Below are positions 1 through 12,871 of a DNA stretch of 64,000 nucleotides, in pieces; the first letter of the stretch is position 1; each line of letters opens with the position of its first letter. The notes under the pieces are model-generated. The model was not told where the DNA came from and did not search any database. It saw only the letters and a list, made by a program, of their open reading frames with translations. Both the position numbers and the translations under genes were made by a program. Origin of the DNA: Sphingobium scionense (GTDB taxonomy: Bacteria; Pseudomonadota; Alphaproteobacteria; Sphingomonadales; Sphingomonadaceae). Where the stretch lies: contig NZ_JACIEU010000010.1 of assembly GCF_014197035.1 (NCBI RefSeq), positions 124,001-188,000 of the forward strand. Direction: 5' to 3'.

Positions 1-1155
1 CTCGCCAGCCTCGATCCGCACAGCAGCTTCCTCGACGCGCGCGATTTCCAGAATCTGCGCACCCAGACCGAGGGCAGCTACGGCGGCCTTGGCCTGTCGG
101 TCACGCAGGAGGATGGCGCGGTCAAGGTGATCGCCCCGACCCAGGACACGCCGGCCTGGCGCGCCGGGATCAAGGCGGGCGACTATATCACCCATATCGA
201 CGGCCAGCTCATCTATGGCGGCACGCTGGACGAGGCGGTCGACAAGATGCGCGGCGCGCCGGGTACCAGCCTCAAGCTCACCATCGTGCGCACCGGCCGC
301 GACAAGCCGATCGAGATGAGCCTCACCCGCGAGATCATCGAGATCAAGCCGGTGAAGTGGGAAGTGAAGAACAATATCGGTGTCATCAACATCGTCAGCT
401 TCTCGGCCAATACCGGCGCCGATGTCCGCTCGGCGATCCGCAGCATCGACAAGAGCCTGGGCCACAAGCCGACCGGCTATATCCTCGACCTGCGCTCCAA
501 CCCCGGCGGCCTGCTGGACGAAGCGGTGTCGACCAGCGACGTCTTCCTGGAGCGCGGCGAGATCGTGTCGCAGCGCGGCCGCAACAAGGGCGATGTCGAA
601 CGCTATTATGCCAAGCCGGGCGATGACGCGAAGGGCCTGCCGGTGATCGTGCTGGTCGATGCGGGTTCCGCCTCGGCTTCCGAAATCGTAGCCGGCGCGC
701 TGCAGGATCAGCATCGCGCGCTCGTCATGGGCGAACGCAGCTTCGGCAAGGGCTCGGTCCAGACCATGTTGCCGCTGTCGAACACCACCGCCCTCAAGCT
801 CACCACCGCGCGCTATTTCACCCCGTCGGGCCGCAGCGTGCAGGAAGGCGGCATCCAGCCGGATATCAAGGTGCCGCAGCTCAGCGACCCCGATTACAAG
901 AATCGGCCCAAGTTCCGCGAGAGCGACCTGCGCCGCCACCTGATCAACGAGATCAAGACTGACGACGCCGCGCTGGAAGAGGATAGCAAGGACGATCCGC
1001 GCTTCGCCATGTCCGCCGAGGATCTGAAGAAGAAGGGGGTCGAGGACTTCCAGCTCGACTATGCGCTCAAGACCATTTCGCGCCTTGCCGGCACGCCCGG
1101 CGCCACCATCGCCCAGGCGCAACAGGCCGCCGCGCGCAAGCCCGGCGCGAAATGA
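1..1155 (+). CDS. ctpA: S41 family C-terminal processing peptidase (CtpA-type), 5' truncated
   Basis: The reading frame is open from base 1, so the gene begins upstream of the window; a GTG at 127 is internal. It starts with LDPHSSFL, typical of the region before the PDZ domain of carboxyl-terminal processing proteases. A PDZ domain follows (about nt 60-330) with its conserved GLGLSV loop. The catalytic core carries GSASASE near nt 661-681 (serine nucleophile) and ERSFGKGSVQ near nt 733-762 (lysine general base), the Ser/Lys dyad of MEROPS family S41. These enzymes act in the periplasm and trim the C-termini of envelope proteins. The C-terminal tail is low-complexity and charged, then Ala-rich. 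dsbB follows after 73 bp. The family call is secure; the symbol is by family resemblance. Confidence 0.93.
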   Translation, partial: LASLDPHSSFLDARDFQNLRTQTEGSYGGLGLSVTQEDGAVKVIAPTQDTPAWRAGIKAGDYITHIDGQLIYGGTLDEAVDKMRGAPGTSLKLTIVRTGRDKPIEMSLTREIIEIKPVKWEVKNNIGVINIVSFSANTGADVRSAIRSIDKSLGHKPTGYILDLRSNPGGLLDEAVSTSDVFLERGEIVSQRGRNKGDVERYYAKPGDDAKGLPVIVLVDAGSASASEIVAGALQDQHRALVMGERSFGKGSVQTMLPLSNTTALKLTTARYFTPSGRSVQEGGIQPDIKVPQLSDPDYKNRPKFRESDLRRHLINEIKTDDAALEEDSKDDPRFAMSAEDLKKKGVEDFQLDYALKTISRLAGTPGATIAQAQQAAARKPGAK

Positions 1156-1228
1156 ATCGTGCCCGTTCGGATGACCGGACGGGCAAGTTCAGCATGACGA
1201 AAGGCGGACAAGGGTTTAAGCGGGCGAT

Positions 1229-1723
1229 ATGAACAGCTTGTCCCCCGCCCTGGGCCGCGCCCGCTTGGCTGCCCTGCTCGTGCCCGTGATTGCGCTGGGC
1301 ACGGCCTATGCCTCCCAATATCTGGGCGGGCTGCATCCGTGCGACATGTGCTGGTGGCAGCGTTATCCCCATATGGCGGCGATCCCGCTGGCGCTGGTCG
1401 CCTATGCCCTGCGCGGCCGCGCCTGCATGAGCGGGCTGTTCGCCGGTTTCGCCGGCATCGCCATCGGCATCAGCGGCGCCATCGGCCTGTTCCATGCCGG
1501 GGTCGAATATGGCTGGTGGGAAGGGCTGACCGCCTGCTCGACCACCCCGACCGGCGGCAACAGCGCCGATATTTTGAGCCAGATCATGGCGACGCCGATC
1601 ACCCGCTGCGATGTCGCGCCCTGGAGCCTCTTCGGCATTTCGCTGGCAGGCTATAACGGCCTCTTGTCGGGCGCGGCCGCGCTCGCCATCTTGGCCCTGC
1701 TGCTGAAAGCGAGGAAGGCATGA
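1229..1723 (+). CDS. dsbB: Disulfide bond formation protein B
   Basis: 164 aa inner-membrane protein with four predicted membrane segments. The first periplasmic loop has HPCDMCWWQR with Cys38 and Cys41, the quinone-coupled redox pair of the DsbB family. The second loop carries Cys103 and Cys127, matching the second essential pair. The known role is re-oxidation of periplasmic DsbA with electrons passed to ubiquinone. The stop overlaps the start of the following coq7-type gene (ATGA), so the two are probably translationally coupled; linking a quinone-using oxidase to a quinone-biosynthesis hydroxylase is functionally sensible. No dsbA is seen in the window. Confidence 0.93.
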   Translation: MNSLSPALGRARLAALLVPVIALGTAYASQYLGGLHPCDMCWWQRYPHMAAIPLALVAYALRGRACMSGLFAGFAGIAIGISGAIGLFHAGVEYGWWEGLTACSTTPTGGNSADILSQIMATPITRCDVAPWSLFGISLAGYNGLLSGAAALAILALLLKARKA

Positions 1724-2289
1724 GCGCCACCAGGGATTTCCCGCGTCCTGATTTTCCCAGGCCGGGACGCCGCACCAACGTCACCGACCGCGCCTCCATG
1801 GTGCGCGTCGACCAGGCAGGCGAATTCGGCGCGGTGCGCATCTATGCCGGGCAGCTTGCCGTGATGGGCGATCGCCATCCCTATGGCCGGCTGATCGCCG
1901 GCATGGCCGCGCAGGAGGAACGCCACCGTGCCGCTTTCGACGCGCTGATCGCCAAACGCGGCGTGCGCCCGACCGCTATCCACCCGATCTGGAATGTCGC
2001 CGGCTTCGCGCTGGGCGCCGTGACCGCCGCGATGGGGCCGAAGGCCGCCATGGCCTGCACCGCCGCGATCGAGACCGAGATCGACCTTCATTATGAGGAA
2101 CAGTTGCAGCAACTGGGCGAGGACGACCCGGAACTCTCTGCACTGATAAAGGATTTCCAGGCGGAGGAGGTCGAGCATCGCGACGCCGCCATCGCCCATG
2201 GCGCGGAACAGGCCCCGGCCTATCCGCTGCTGTCCGGCGCGATCCGCCTGGGTTGCCGCGCCGCCATCGCGCTCTCGAAGCGCATCTGA
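1720..2289 (+). CDS. coq7: Demethoxyubiquinone hydroxylase (COQ7 family)
   Basis: 189 aa, the usual length for bacterial COQ7/CAT5 di-iron hydroxylases. Iron ligands are recognisable: Glu35 in QAGEFGA, the first ExxH at 66-69 (EERH), Glu118/Glu120 in the third helix, and the second ExxH at 150-153 (EVEH). The family hydroxylates 2-polyprenyl-3-methyl-6-methoxy-benzoquinol, the penultimate ubiquinone step, and replaces UbiF in many alphaproteobacteria. The start overlaps the dsbB stop by 4 bp. Confidence 0.93.
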   Translation: MSATRDFPRPDFPRPGRRTNVTDRASMVRVDQAGEFGAVRIYAGQLAVMGDRHPYGRLIAGMAAQEERHRAAFDALIAKRGVRPTAIHPIWNVAGFALGAVTAAMGPKAAMACTAAIETEIDLHYEEQLQQLGEDDPELSALIKDFQAEEVEHRDAAIAHGAEQAPAYPLLSGAIRLGCRAAIALSKRI

Positions 2290-2304
2290 ACAAGGGACGG
2301 ACCG

Positions 2305-2862
2305 ATGATGAAGACCCCGTTGATCGCTCTGGCCGCCAGCCTGATGCTGGGCACCGCCGCCCCCGCGCTCGCACAGCAGGACAGCGCGCCAGCCGCCGCC
2401 AGCACCGGCTCCGAAAAGATCAATCTGGTCATCGTCTATGGCGATGATGCCTGCCCGCAGAGCGCGGGCGATGGCATCGTCGTGTGCGCGCGCAAGGGCG
2501 AGGAAGAACGCTATCGCATTCCCGAGCCACTGCGCGGCGATCCCAACAAGCCCAGCAACCAGGCCTGGGGCGAGCGGGTGAAGTCGATGGAATATGTCGG
2601 CCGCGACGGCACCGAAAGCTGCTCGCCGGTCGGCGGCGGCGGCGCCACCGGCTGCTTCGCCAAGCTGTCGCGCCTCGCCAAGGCGGAACGGCAGCAGGCC
2701 GACAATGCCAGTTGGAAGGATCTGGTCGCAGCCGAGCGCGCCAAGCGCCTGTCGACCATCGACGCTGACAGCGAAGCGATCGAAAAGCGCGTCCTGGCCG
2801 AGGAAAAGGCCGACGCCGATGCCAAGAAGGCGCAGGAGCAGGAAGTCCCGCCCCGGCCGTGA
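2305..2862 (+). CDS. Secreted protein of unknown function, first of a tandem paralogous pair
   Basis: 185 aa. A signal peptide is clear at the N-terminus: a hydrophobic stretch ending in APALAQQ, likely cleaved after ALA. The mature part shares a block with the next gene: LVIVYGDDACP here against LIVFGDDPCP there, then IVVCARK, ERYRIP, a central Trp-Gly, and a Cys-containing stretch ending in TGC. Four cysteines of this core are conserved between the two, suggesting periplasmic disulfides. The C-terminal 60 residues are a charged Lys/Glu/Ala-rich helix missing from the second copy. The start is an ATG ATG pair behind GGGACGG. I do not recognise a named domain; the family seems restricted to sphingomonads, which is inference. 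Confidence 0.75.
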   Translation: MMKTPLIALAASLMLGTAAPALAQQDSAPAAASTGSEKINLVIVYGDDACPQSAGDGIVVCARKGEEERYRIPEPLRGDPNKPSNQAWGERVKSMEYVGRDGTESCSPVGGGGATGCFAKLSRLAKAERQQADNASWKDLVAAERAKRLSTIDADSEAIEKRVLAEEKADADAKKAQEQEVPPRP

Positions 2863-2956
2863 CGGCATGGGGCGTCCTGCGACGTCTGTTCATATCGATC
2901 CCGCGCCAGTGCAGCGCGGGACGGACGGGGTGCAACCGGGGCGAATGAAGGAATTG

Positions 2957-3358
2957 ATGATGCGTCTCTCCCGCCCCCTGCTGATCGCCGGCCTGGCCGC
3001 GCTGATGCTGCCCGCCGCGCCGGCCGTCGCCCAGGACGATCCGCCGCAGAAGATCTTCAACCTCATCGTCTTTGGCGATGATCCCTGCCCGACCGGCGCG
3101 GGCGAGGAAATCGTGGTCTGCGCCCGCAAACCCGAATCCGAACGCTATCGCATCCCCAAGAAACTGCGCGAAAAGCCCGAAGAGGTGGGTGGCCCCGGCT
3201 GGGGCAGCCAGGTCGCGACGATGGAACAGACCCAGCGCCAGATCCTGCCCAACAGCTGCTCGGCCATCGGCAGCAACGGCTTCACCGGCTGCACCGCGCA
3301 GATGCTGCAACAATGGTTCGCCGAACGGCGGATGCAGCAGAGCAGCAGCACGCCCTGA
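2957..3358 (+). CDS. Secreted protein of unknown function, second tandem paralogue
   Basis: 133 aa from the chosen start. The frame is open further upstream, but the signal peptide begins MMRLSRPLLIAG and AAGGA sits at 2947-2952, so ATG 2957 (or 2960) is preferred; ATG 2945 is possible. The signal sequence ends AVAQDD. The mature protein aligns with its upstream neighbour through GDDPCP, IVVCARK, ERYRIPKKLR, a Gly-Trp-Gly turn, CSAIGS and TGC, and lacks the neighbour's charged tail. The shared core of about 80 residues with four cysteines points to a small disulfide-stabilised periplasmic domain. Function unknown. Confidence 0.72.
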   Translation: MMRLSRPLLIAGLAALMLPAAPAVAQDDPPQKIFNLIVFGDDPCPTGAGEEIVVCARKPESERYRIPKKLREKPEEVGGPGWGSQVATMEQTQRQILPNSCSAIGSNGFTGCTAQMLQQWFAERRMQQSSSTP

Positions 3359-3367
3359 ACGCTTGTC

Positions 3368-3784
3368 CTAGCGCGGATACAGCCCGTCCATATGCGCCAG
3401 GCTCTGCACGATCAGCGCCTCCAGCGCGCCCATGTCGATATCGGCCAGCCGCTTGACATAGAGGCAGCCCTTGCCGCGTCGATGCTTGCCTAATGCCATG
3501 AAATCCGCGTCGTCGAGACCGGCCAGATAGAAGACCAGTTCCGCCTTGCGCGGCGCAAAGCCGATCCGGCACATGTCGCCCTCGCGCCCGCTGTCATAGC
3601 GATAATGATAGCGGCCAAAGCCGATGATGCTCGGCCCCCACAGCCGCGGTGGCTCACCCGACAGCAGCGCCATCAACACCGTAATAGCGCGTCCATCCGC
3701 CTGTCGCTCGGCCGGTTCGACCGTGTCGAGATAGGCGGCAACGTCCGCCGCCGTCTCCATGGTCTTGTTCTCACCGGTTCCCAT
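3368..3784 (-). CDS. DUF1801 domain-containing protein
   Basis: 138 aa, with an alternative start at 3760 (METAADV). The sequence fits the DUF1801/YdhG-like fold: an N-terminal helix with AYLDTV, a central GFGRYHYRYDSGREGD strand pair, APRKAELVFYL, and a C-terminal segment around GKGCLYVKRLADID. The biochemical role of the family is not established. It is transcribed away from the riboswitch that begins about 40 bp beyond its start and converges on the secreted pair, ending 9 bp from the second stop. Confidence 0.8.
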   Translation of the reverse strand: MGTGENKTMETAADVAAYLDTVEPAERQADGRAITVLMALLSGEPPRLWGPSIIGFGRYHYRYDSGREGDMCRIGFAPRKAELVFYLAGLDDADFMALGKHRRGKGCLYVKRLADIDMGALEALIVQSLAHMDGLYPR

Positions 3785-3820
3785 CGGCTTGCCTTTCGCG
3801 GCCTGTCCGACTACAGGCTA

Positions 3821-3955
3821 GCGCGTCATCTGGGGAGTAGCCAGCCGTTCCACTGACGGGACGGGCCATATGTCAACATATTTGGCCGAGAGGCCATGGC
3901 ATATGGGACGCAGTATCTAGCTGCGTCGGGCGAGACCAATGGCATCGGCTTCCCA
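3821..3955 (+). promoter_or_regulatory. yybP-ykoY (Mn2+-sensing) riboswitch aptamer
   Basis: The 237 bp before the TMEM165-type gene carry the hallmark sequences of the yybP-ykoY class: TGGGGAGTAGCC at 3831-3842 (first conserved loop), GTCAACATA at 3872-3880 with flanking complementary segments, and GGCGAGACCA at 3929-3938 (second conserved loop). The two loops dock to form the Mn2+ site in the known structures. The class typically precedes UPF0016/TMEM165-type genes, as here. Exact aptamer ends are estimated. Confidence 0.86.
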
Positions 3956-4014
3956 GTCCGGCCGGGCGGGGAAGACGGTGGCATTGTGTCTTTTTGTCAG
4001 AGCCCGGCCCGGAC
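3956..4014 (+). promoter_or_regulatory. Stem-loop between riboswitch aptamer and start codon (candidate expression platform)
   Basis: GTCCGGCCGGGC at 3956-3967 pairs with GCCCGGCCCGGAC at 4002-4014 with a single bulged C. The loop holds GTGTCTTTTTGTC. The stem ends 8 bp before the ATG at 4022, where no ordinary Shine-Dalgarno sequence is visible, so pairing here could control ribosome access. The T-run lies in the loop and not after the stem, which argues against a classical terminator. The role is inferred. Confidence 0.5.
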
Positions 4015-4021
4015 GCTATTC

Positions 4022-4600
4022 ATGGAAGCCTTCCTCACCTCCACCGCCCTCGTCGCGCTCGCCGAAATGGGCGACAAGACGCAGCTGCTGGCCATGCTGC
4101 TCGCCACCCGCTTTCGCAAGCCGGTGCCGGTCATCCTGGGCATCTTCGTCGCCACCATCGCCAATCATTTCCTCGCCGCGCTGGTCGGCCATTCGATCGC
4201 CGGCGTGCTGACCCGGCCCTGGTTCCGCTATGCCGTGGCGGGCAGCTTCATCGCCATGGCGCTCTGGACGCTGGTGCCCGACAAGATCGATGAGGATGCG
4301 CCGCTGAAGGCCCCGTCGAAGGCCGGCGTGTTCGTGACCACGCTGGTCGCCTTCTTCCTGGTCGAGATGGGCGACAAGACCCAGGTGGCGACCGTGGCGC
4401 TGGGCGCCCAGTTCGACAATCTGCTCGCCGTCACCGCCGGCACCACCTGCGGCATGATGCTGGCCAATGTGCCCGCCGTGCTGTTCGGCGAAGCGCTGGC
4501 GAAGCGCGTGCCGATGCGCGCGCTGCAGATCGGCGCGGCACTGCTCTTCCTGCTGCTGGGCCTGTGGATGATCGCCGGATTGCAGGGCTGGATCGGGTAA
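4022..4600 (+). CDS. TMEM165/GDT1 (UPF0016) family transporter, probable Mn2+ exporter
   Basis: 192 aa with six predicted membrane helices in two homologous halves. Each half carries the family signature: ALAEMGDKTQLL near residues 11-22 and FLVEMGDKTQVA near 110-121; the acidic and Asp-Lys residues form the cation pathway in this family. Bacterial members export Mn2+ or related divalent cations. The start at 4022 is chosen over an upstream in-frame ATG at 3896 because that segment lies wholly inside the riboswitch. Its place behind a Mn2+ riboswitch supports manganese as substrate: expression should rise when Mn2+ accumulates. Confidence 0.9.
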   Translation: MEAFLTSTALVALAEMGDKTQLLAMLLATRFRKPVPVILGIFVATIANHFLAALVGHSIAGVLTRPWFRYAVAGSFIAMALWTLVPDKIDEDAPLKAPSKAGVFVTTLVAFFLVEMGDKTQVATVALGAQFDNLLAVTAGTTCGMMLANVPAVLFGEALAKRVPMRALQIGAALLFLLLGLWMIAGLQGWIG

Positions 4601-4702
4601 AATTGGAACGCCGCCGCCGGCGGGCGGTTGTCAGCGGGCGGCGGAAGTTGCAAGGGAAACGGCACGAACTTTCCCCTTTTCGAACAGCATGGGACGCGCG
4701 TG

Positions 4703-5632
4703 ATGCAGGACAATCTGGTAACCATCTTCGGCGGCGGCGGCTTTCTCGGGCGCCAGGTCGCTCAGGCGCTGATGGCGCGCGGCGCCCGCGTGCGCATCGC
4801 CCAGCGCGACCTCGCCAACTCGGTCAAGGTGAAGGCGCTCGGCAATCTGGGCCAGACCCAGTTCGTCGCGGCCAATATCCGCAAGCCCGACACCGTCGCC
4901 CGCGCCCTCCACGGCAGCGACATCGTCATCAACCTGGTCGGCATCCTCAGCGGAGATTTCGACGCCGTCCAGCATGAGGGCGCCGCCAATGTCGCCAAGG
5001 CGGCGGCCGCCGCCGGCGTCACCGCGCTGGTCCATATCTCGGCGATCGGCGCCGACGCCAACAGCCCCTCGGCCTATGGCCGGTCCAAGGCCGCAGGCGA
5101 AGCCGCCGTGCTGGCCGCCTTCCCGACCGCGACCATCATTCGCCCGTCGATCATCTTCGGCCAGGAGGACCAGTTCCTCAACCGCTTCGCCGGCGTCGCC
5201 AGCAGCGGCCCGGTCGTCCCGGTGATCGGTGCCGCGACCAAATTCCAGCCCGTCTATGTCGGCGACCTGGCCGAAGCGATCGCCAATGCGGCGCAGCAGC
5301 CCGGCGTCTACGGCGGCAAAACCTTCGAACTCGCCGGCCCGCAGGTCATGAGCATGAAGGAAATCAACGCCTGGGTCGCCAAGGCGATCGGCCGTGGCGA
5401 CAAGCCGCTGGTCGAAGTGCCCGGCGCCTTCGCCTCGCTGCTGGCGATGCTGCCCGGCGGCCCGATCACCCGCGACCAGCTCGCCATGCTGGGCCAGGAC
5501 AATGTCGCCGCCCCCGGCGCGCCGGGCCTTGAAGCGCTGGGCGTCGCCCCCACGCCGATGGCCGCCATCGCCGAACGCTGGATGGTCCCCTATCGCAGGC
5601 ATGGCCGCTTCGCCGGCCGCGCCAAGGCCTGA
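4703..5632 (+). CDS. Complex I NDUFA9 subunit family / NAD(P)-binding epimerase-like protein
   Basis: 309 aa. The N-terminus has the Rossmann motif GGGGFLG (residues 9-15) after a short strand, and VINLVGIL marks the next nucleotide-binding strand. It fits the atypical SDR group called complex I NDUFA9 subunit family, in which alphaproteobacterial members resemble the mitochondrial accessory subunit; whether the bacterial protein belongs to NADH dehydrogenase is not settled. Further in-frame upstream sequence lacks family resemblance, so ATG 4703 is preferred. A GC-rich hairpin follows at 5751. Confidence 0.85.
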   Translation: MQDNLVTIFGGGGFLGRQVAQALMARGARVRIAQRDLANSVKVKALGNLGQTQFVAANIRKPDTVARALHGSDIVINLVGILSGDFDAVQHEGAANVAKAAAAAGVTALVHISAIGADANSPSAYGRSKAAGEAAVLAAFPTATIIRPSIIFGQEDQFLNRFAGVASSGPVVPVIGAATKFQPVYVGDLAEAIANAAQQPGVYGGKTFELAGPQVMSMKEINAWVAKAIGRGDKPLVEVPGAFASLLAMLPGGPITRDQLAMLGQDNVAAPGAPGLEALGVAPTPMAAIAERWMVPYRRHGRFAGRAKA

Positions 5633-5750
5633 CCCATTCCCGCCATCGGCTCGACGGGCCGATGATCGACCGCGACCGACCGTGGCCATGCCGCTTTGCC
5701 TTTTCGCTGCACTGCGGCATGGTGCATCCCTGACATATAGGCATTGCCCG

Positions 5751-5776
5751 GCCCTCTCCCTTCGCGGGGGGAGGGC
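5751..5776. repeat. GC-rich hairpin between NDUFA9-like gene and uppP
   Basis: GCCCTCTCCC and GGGGGGAGGGC flank a short TTCGC-type loop. There is no T-run, so it is not a typical intrinsic terminator; it resembles the CCCTCCC/GGGAGGG palindromic repeats seen again near 35.3 kb. It could stabilise the upstream transcript end. Confidence 0.5.
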
Positions 5777-5816
5777 TTGGCTTATGCGCCCCCCTGCTTG
5801 AGGATCCGACATCCCC

Positions 5817-6626
5817 ATGGACATGCATTATCTGACGGTCATCCTGCTCGGCATCGTGGAGGGATTGACCGAATTTCTCCCCGTGTCCTCGACCGGCCAC
5901 TTGATCCTGGCAAGCGAACTGCTTGGCTATGATGCCTCGGTCTGGGCGATGTTCAATGTCATGATCCAGCTCGGCGCGATCCTCGCTGTCGTCGTCCTTT
6001 ACTGGCGCACCTTCTGGGCGGTGGCCATGGGCCTGCTCCGCCTCGACCCGGTCAGCATCCGCTTCGTGCGCAACCTGCTCGTCGCCTTCATCCCCGCCGT
6101 CGTCATCGGCCTTGCCCTGCACGACTATATCGACACGCTGCTCGGTTCGCCCCGCGTCGTCGCCTGCGCGCTGGTGGTCGGCGGCATCGCCATCCTGGTG
6201 ATCGAGCGCCTGATCAAGGAACAGCGCTTCCACGGCATCGCCGACATTCCGCTGGTCCGCGTGATCGGCATCGGCTTCATCCAGTGCCTCGCCATGGTGC
6301 CGGGCGTCAGCCGATCGGGCGCGACCATCATGGGCGCCCTTGCCCTGGGCGTCGAGCGTCGCACCGCCGCCGAATTCAGCTTCTTCCTCGCCATCCCGAC
6401 CATGCTCGGCGCCTCGACGCTCGAACTGCTCAAGAAGGGCGACCAGCTCACCAGCGCCCAGGTCGGCTGGGACAGCATTGCGCTCGGCTTCGTCGTCTCC
6501 TTCATCGTCGCGCTGCTGGTAATCAAATGGTTCGTTGGCCTGGTGTCGCGCCATGGCTTCGCCCCCTTCGCCTGGTATCGAATCATTGCCGGCATCGGCG
6601 CCCTGGTATGGCTCACCCTGAGATAA
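5817..6626 (+). CDS. uppP: Undecaprenyl-diphosphate phosphatase
   Basis: 269 aa, the usual length for BacA/UppP. The first signature, EGLTEFLPVSSTGHL, lies at residues 14-28 and the second, PGVSRSG, near residues 162-168; both contribute the Glu, Ser, His and Arg residues of the active site. About eight membrane helices are predicted. The enzyme recycles undecaprenyl diphosphate to the monophosphate carrier for peptidoglycan and other surface polymers, and members often give bacitracin resistance. A GAGGA lies upstream of ATG 5817, at slightly long spacing; ATG 5823 is an alternative. Confidence 0.95.
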   Translation: MDMHYLTVILLGIVEGLTEFLPVSSTGHLILASELLGYDASVWAMFNVMIQLGAILAVVVLYWRTFWAVAMGLLRLDPVSIRFVRNLLVAFIPAVVIGLALHDYIDTLLGSPRVVACALVVGGIAILVIERLIKEQRFHGIADIPLVRVIGIGFIQCLAMVPGVSRSGATIMGALALGVERRTAAEFSFFLAIPTMLGASTLELLKKGDQLTSAQVGWDSIALGFVVSFIVALLVIKWFVGLVSRHGFAPFAWYRIIAGIGALVWLTLR

Positions 6627-6791
6627 GGCCGATACGGACCTAATAATTGAAAGATAATTACATCGTCGCGACAGTCTTTTCCAATATCGCCAGATAATAG
6701 GTCAGCTTAACTGTCTTATTTGCCAGAATCCGCGTGACTCCGCGGGTTTTCCTGCTATGCGCACTGCAAACAATCGTTGCAGGGAAATGCC

Positions 6792-8243
6792 ATGGCTGAA
6801 AATCCGATGCTGAAGTTCGTGGGCAAGGAACAGGCCTATCCGGAAAAGCGCGGCGCCGACGCGCGCGCCGAGGACTTTCTGGAAATCAGCAAGTCCTTCA
6901 TCCTGGACAAGGCCGAGGAACAAGCGTCGCGCTGCTCGCAATGCGGCGTACCCTATTGCTCGACCCATTGCCCGCTGCACAATCATATCCCCGACTGGCT
7001 GCGGCTGACCGCCGAAGGGCGCCTGCGCGAAGCCTATGAGCTGTCGAACCTGACCAGCACCATGCCGGAAATCTGCGGTCGCATCTGCCCGCAGGACCGT
7101 CTGTGCGAGGGCAATTGCGTGATCGAATTTTCCGGCCACGGATCGGTCACCATCGGCTCGGTGGAAAAGTTCATCACCGACACCGCCTGGAAGGAAGGCT
7201 GGGTCGAACCGCTCGTCCCCGGCGCCGCGCGCGGCCAGTCGGTCGGCGTCATCGGTGCCGGCCCCGCTGGCCTCACCACCGCCGAATATCTGCGCGTCGC
7301 GGGCTATGAAGTGCATGTCTATGACCGGCACGACCGCGCCGGCGGCCTGCTGACCTACGGCATCCCCGGCTTCAAGCTGGAAAAGGATGTCGTCATGCGC
7401 CGCGTCCAGCGCCTCAAGGACGGCGGCATCATCTTCCACGAAGGGTTCGAAGTCGGCCGCGACGCCAGCATGGAACAGCTGCGCGCGAAGCATGACGCGA
7501 TCCTGATCGCCACCGGCGTCTACAAGGCCCGCGACATCAAGGCGCCGGGCGTCGGCGCGCCGGGCGTGGTCAAGGCGCTCGACTATCTCACCGCCTCCAA
7601 CAAGGCGGGCTTCGGCGATGCCGTGCCCGGCCATGAGGATGGCACCCTGCTCGCCACCGGCAAGAATGTCGTTGTGATCGGCGGCGGCGACACCGCGATG
7701 GACTGCGTCCGCACCGCCATCCGCCAGGGCGCCAAGTCGGTGAAGTGCCTCTATCGCCGCGACCGCGACAATATGCCCGGCTCGCAGCGCGAAGTCGCCA
7801 ATGCCGAGGAGGAAGGCGTCGAGTTCGTCTGGCTGACCGCGCCGATCGCCTTCGAGGGCACGGAACATGTCACCGGCGTCAAGGTCACCAAGATGCGCCT
7901 GGGTTCGCCCGACGCATCGGGCCGCCGCGCGCCCGAGCCCGATCCGGGCAGCGAACATACGCTGGAAGCCGATCTGGTCATCAAGGCGCTGGGCTATGAC
8001 CCCGAAGACCTGCCCCGCCTGTTCGGCGCCGACGACCTCTCGGTAACCCGCTGGGGCACGCTGCGCGTCGATCACAAGACGATGATGACCAGCATGGACG
8101 GCGTCTTCGCCGCCGGCGACATCGTGCGCGGCGCATCGCTGGTGGTCTGGGCCATCCGCGACGGCCGCGACGTGACCGACCATATGCACAAATATCTCAA
8201 GGCCAAGGCCGTCGCCGCCGCCAGCGAGCGCGTCGCCGCCTGA
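6792..8243 (+). CDS. gltD: Glutamate synthase [NADPH] small (beta) subunit
   Basis: 483 aa. The N-terminus carries CSQCGVPYC and later cysteines that build the [4Fe-4S] clusters of GltD-type proteins. GAGPAGLT marks the FAD-binding Rossmann fold and GGGDTAMDC the NADPH-binding one. Near the C-terminus, MDGVFAAGDIVRG is the second FAD contact. It supplies electrons from NADPH to the large subunit for glutamate formation from glutamine and 2-oxoglutarate. ATG 6792 has AGGGAA six bases upstream; a TTG at 6777 lacks this. The 165-bp gap before it is AT-rich compared with its surroundings and probably holds the promoter; I cannot define boxes with confidence. Confidence 0.95.
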   Translation: MAENPMLKFVGKEQAYPEKRGADARAEDFLEISKSFILDKAEEQASRCSQCGVPYCSTHCPLHNHIPDWLRLTAEGRLREAYELSNLTSTMPEICGRICPQDRLCEGNCVIEFSGHGSVTIGSVEKFITDTAWKEGWVEPLVPGAARGQSVGVIGAGPAGLTTAEYLRVAGYEVHVYDRHDRAGGLLTYGIPGFKLEKDVVMRRVQRLKDGGIIFHEGFEVGRDASMEQLRAKHDAILIATGVYKARDIKAPGVGAPGVVKALDYLTASNKAGFGDAVPGHEDGTLLATGKNVVVIGGGDTAMDCVRTAIRQGAKSVKCLYRRDRDNMPGSQREVANAEEEGVEFVWLTAPIAFEGTEHVTGVKVTKMRLGSPDASGRRAPEPDPGSEHTLEADLVIKALGYDPEDLPRLFGADDLSVTRWGTLRVDHKTMMTSMDGVFAAGDIVRGASLVVWAIRDGRDVTDHMHKYLKAKAVAAASERVAA

Positions 8244-8258
8244 GATCCCCCTTCCGTC

Positions 8259-8317
8259 CGTTCGGTTCGAGCTTGTCCAGAACGCGGCGCCAGATTTCGA
8301 CAGGCTCGAACCGAACG
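8259..8317. repeat. Palindromic intergenic repeat between gltD and gltB
   Basis: A 20-bp left arm (8259-8278) and a 20-bp right arm (8298-8317) are inverted copies with two mismatches, built around GTTCGGTTCGAGC and GCTCGAACCGAAC. A shorter relative with TTTCGAGCCTGTCGAGAAA lies at 54570-54592. This looks like a dispersed REP-type element of the genome and not a gene-specific signal. Confidence 0.7.
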
Positions 8318-8335
8318 ACAGGATTGGATAGCAAC

Positions 8336-12871
<4,536 letters not shown>

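Noticed and set aside
3896-4021. N-terminal extension of the TMEM165-type protein
   Set aside because: In-frame but made of riboswitch sequence; family proteins start at MEAFLTST-like sequence.
4628-4702. Upstream extension of the NDUFA9-like gene
   Set aside because: The extra 25 codons come before the conserved Rossmann start and have no family match.
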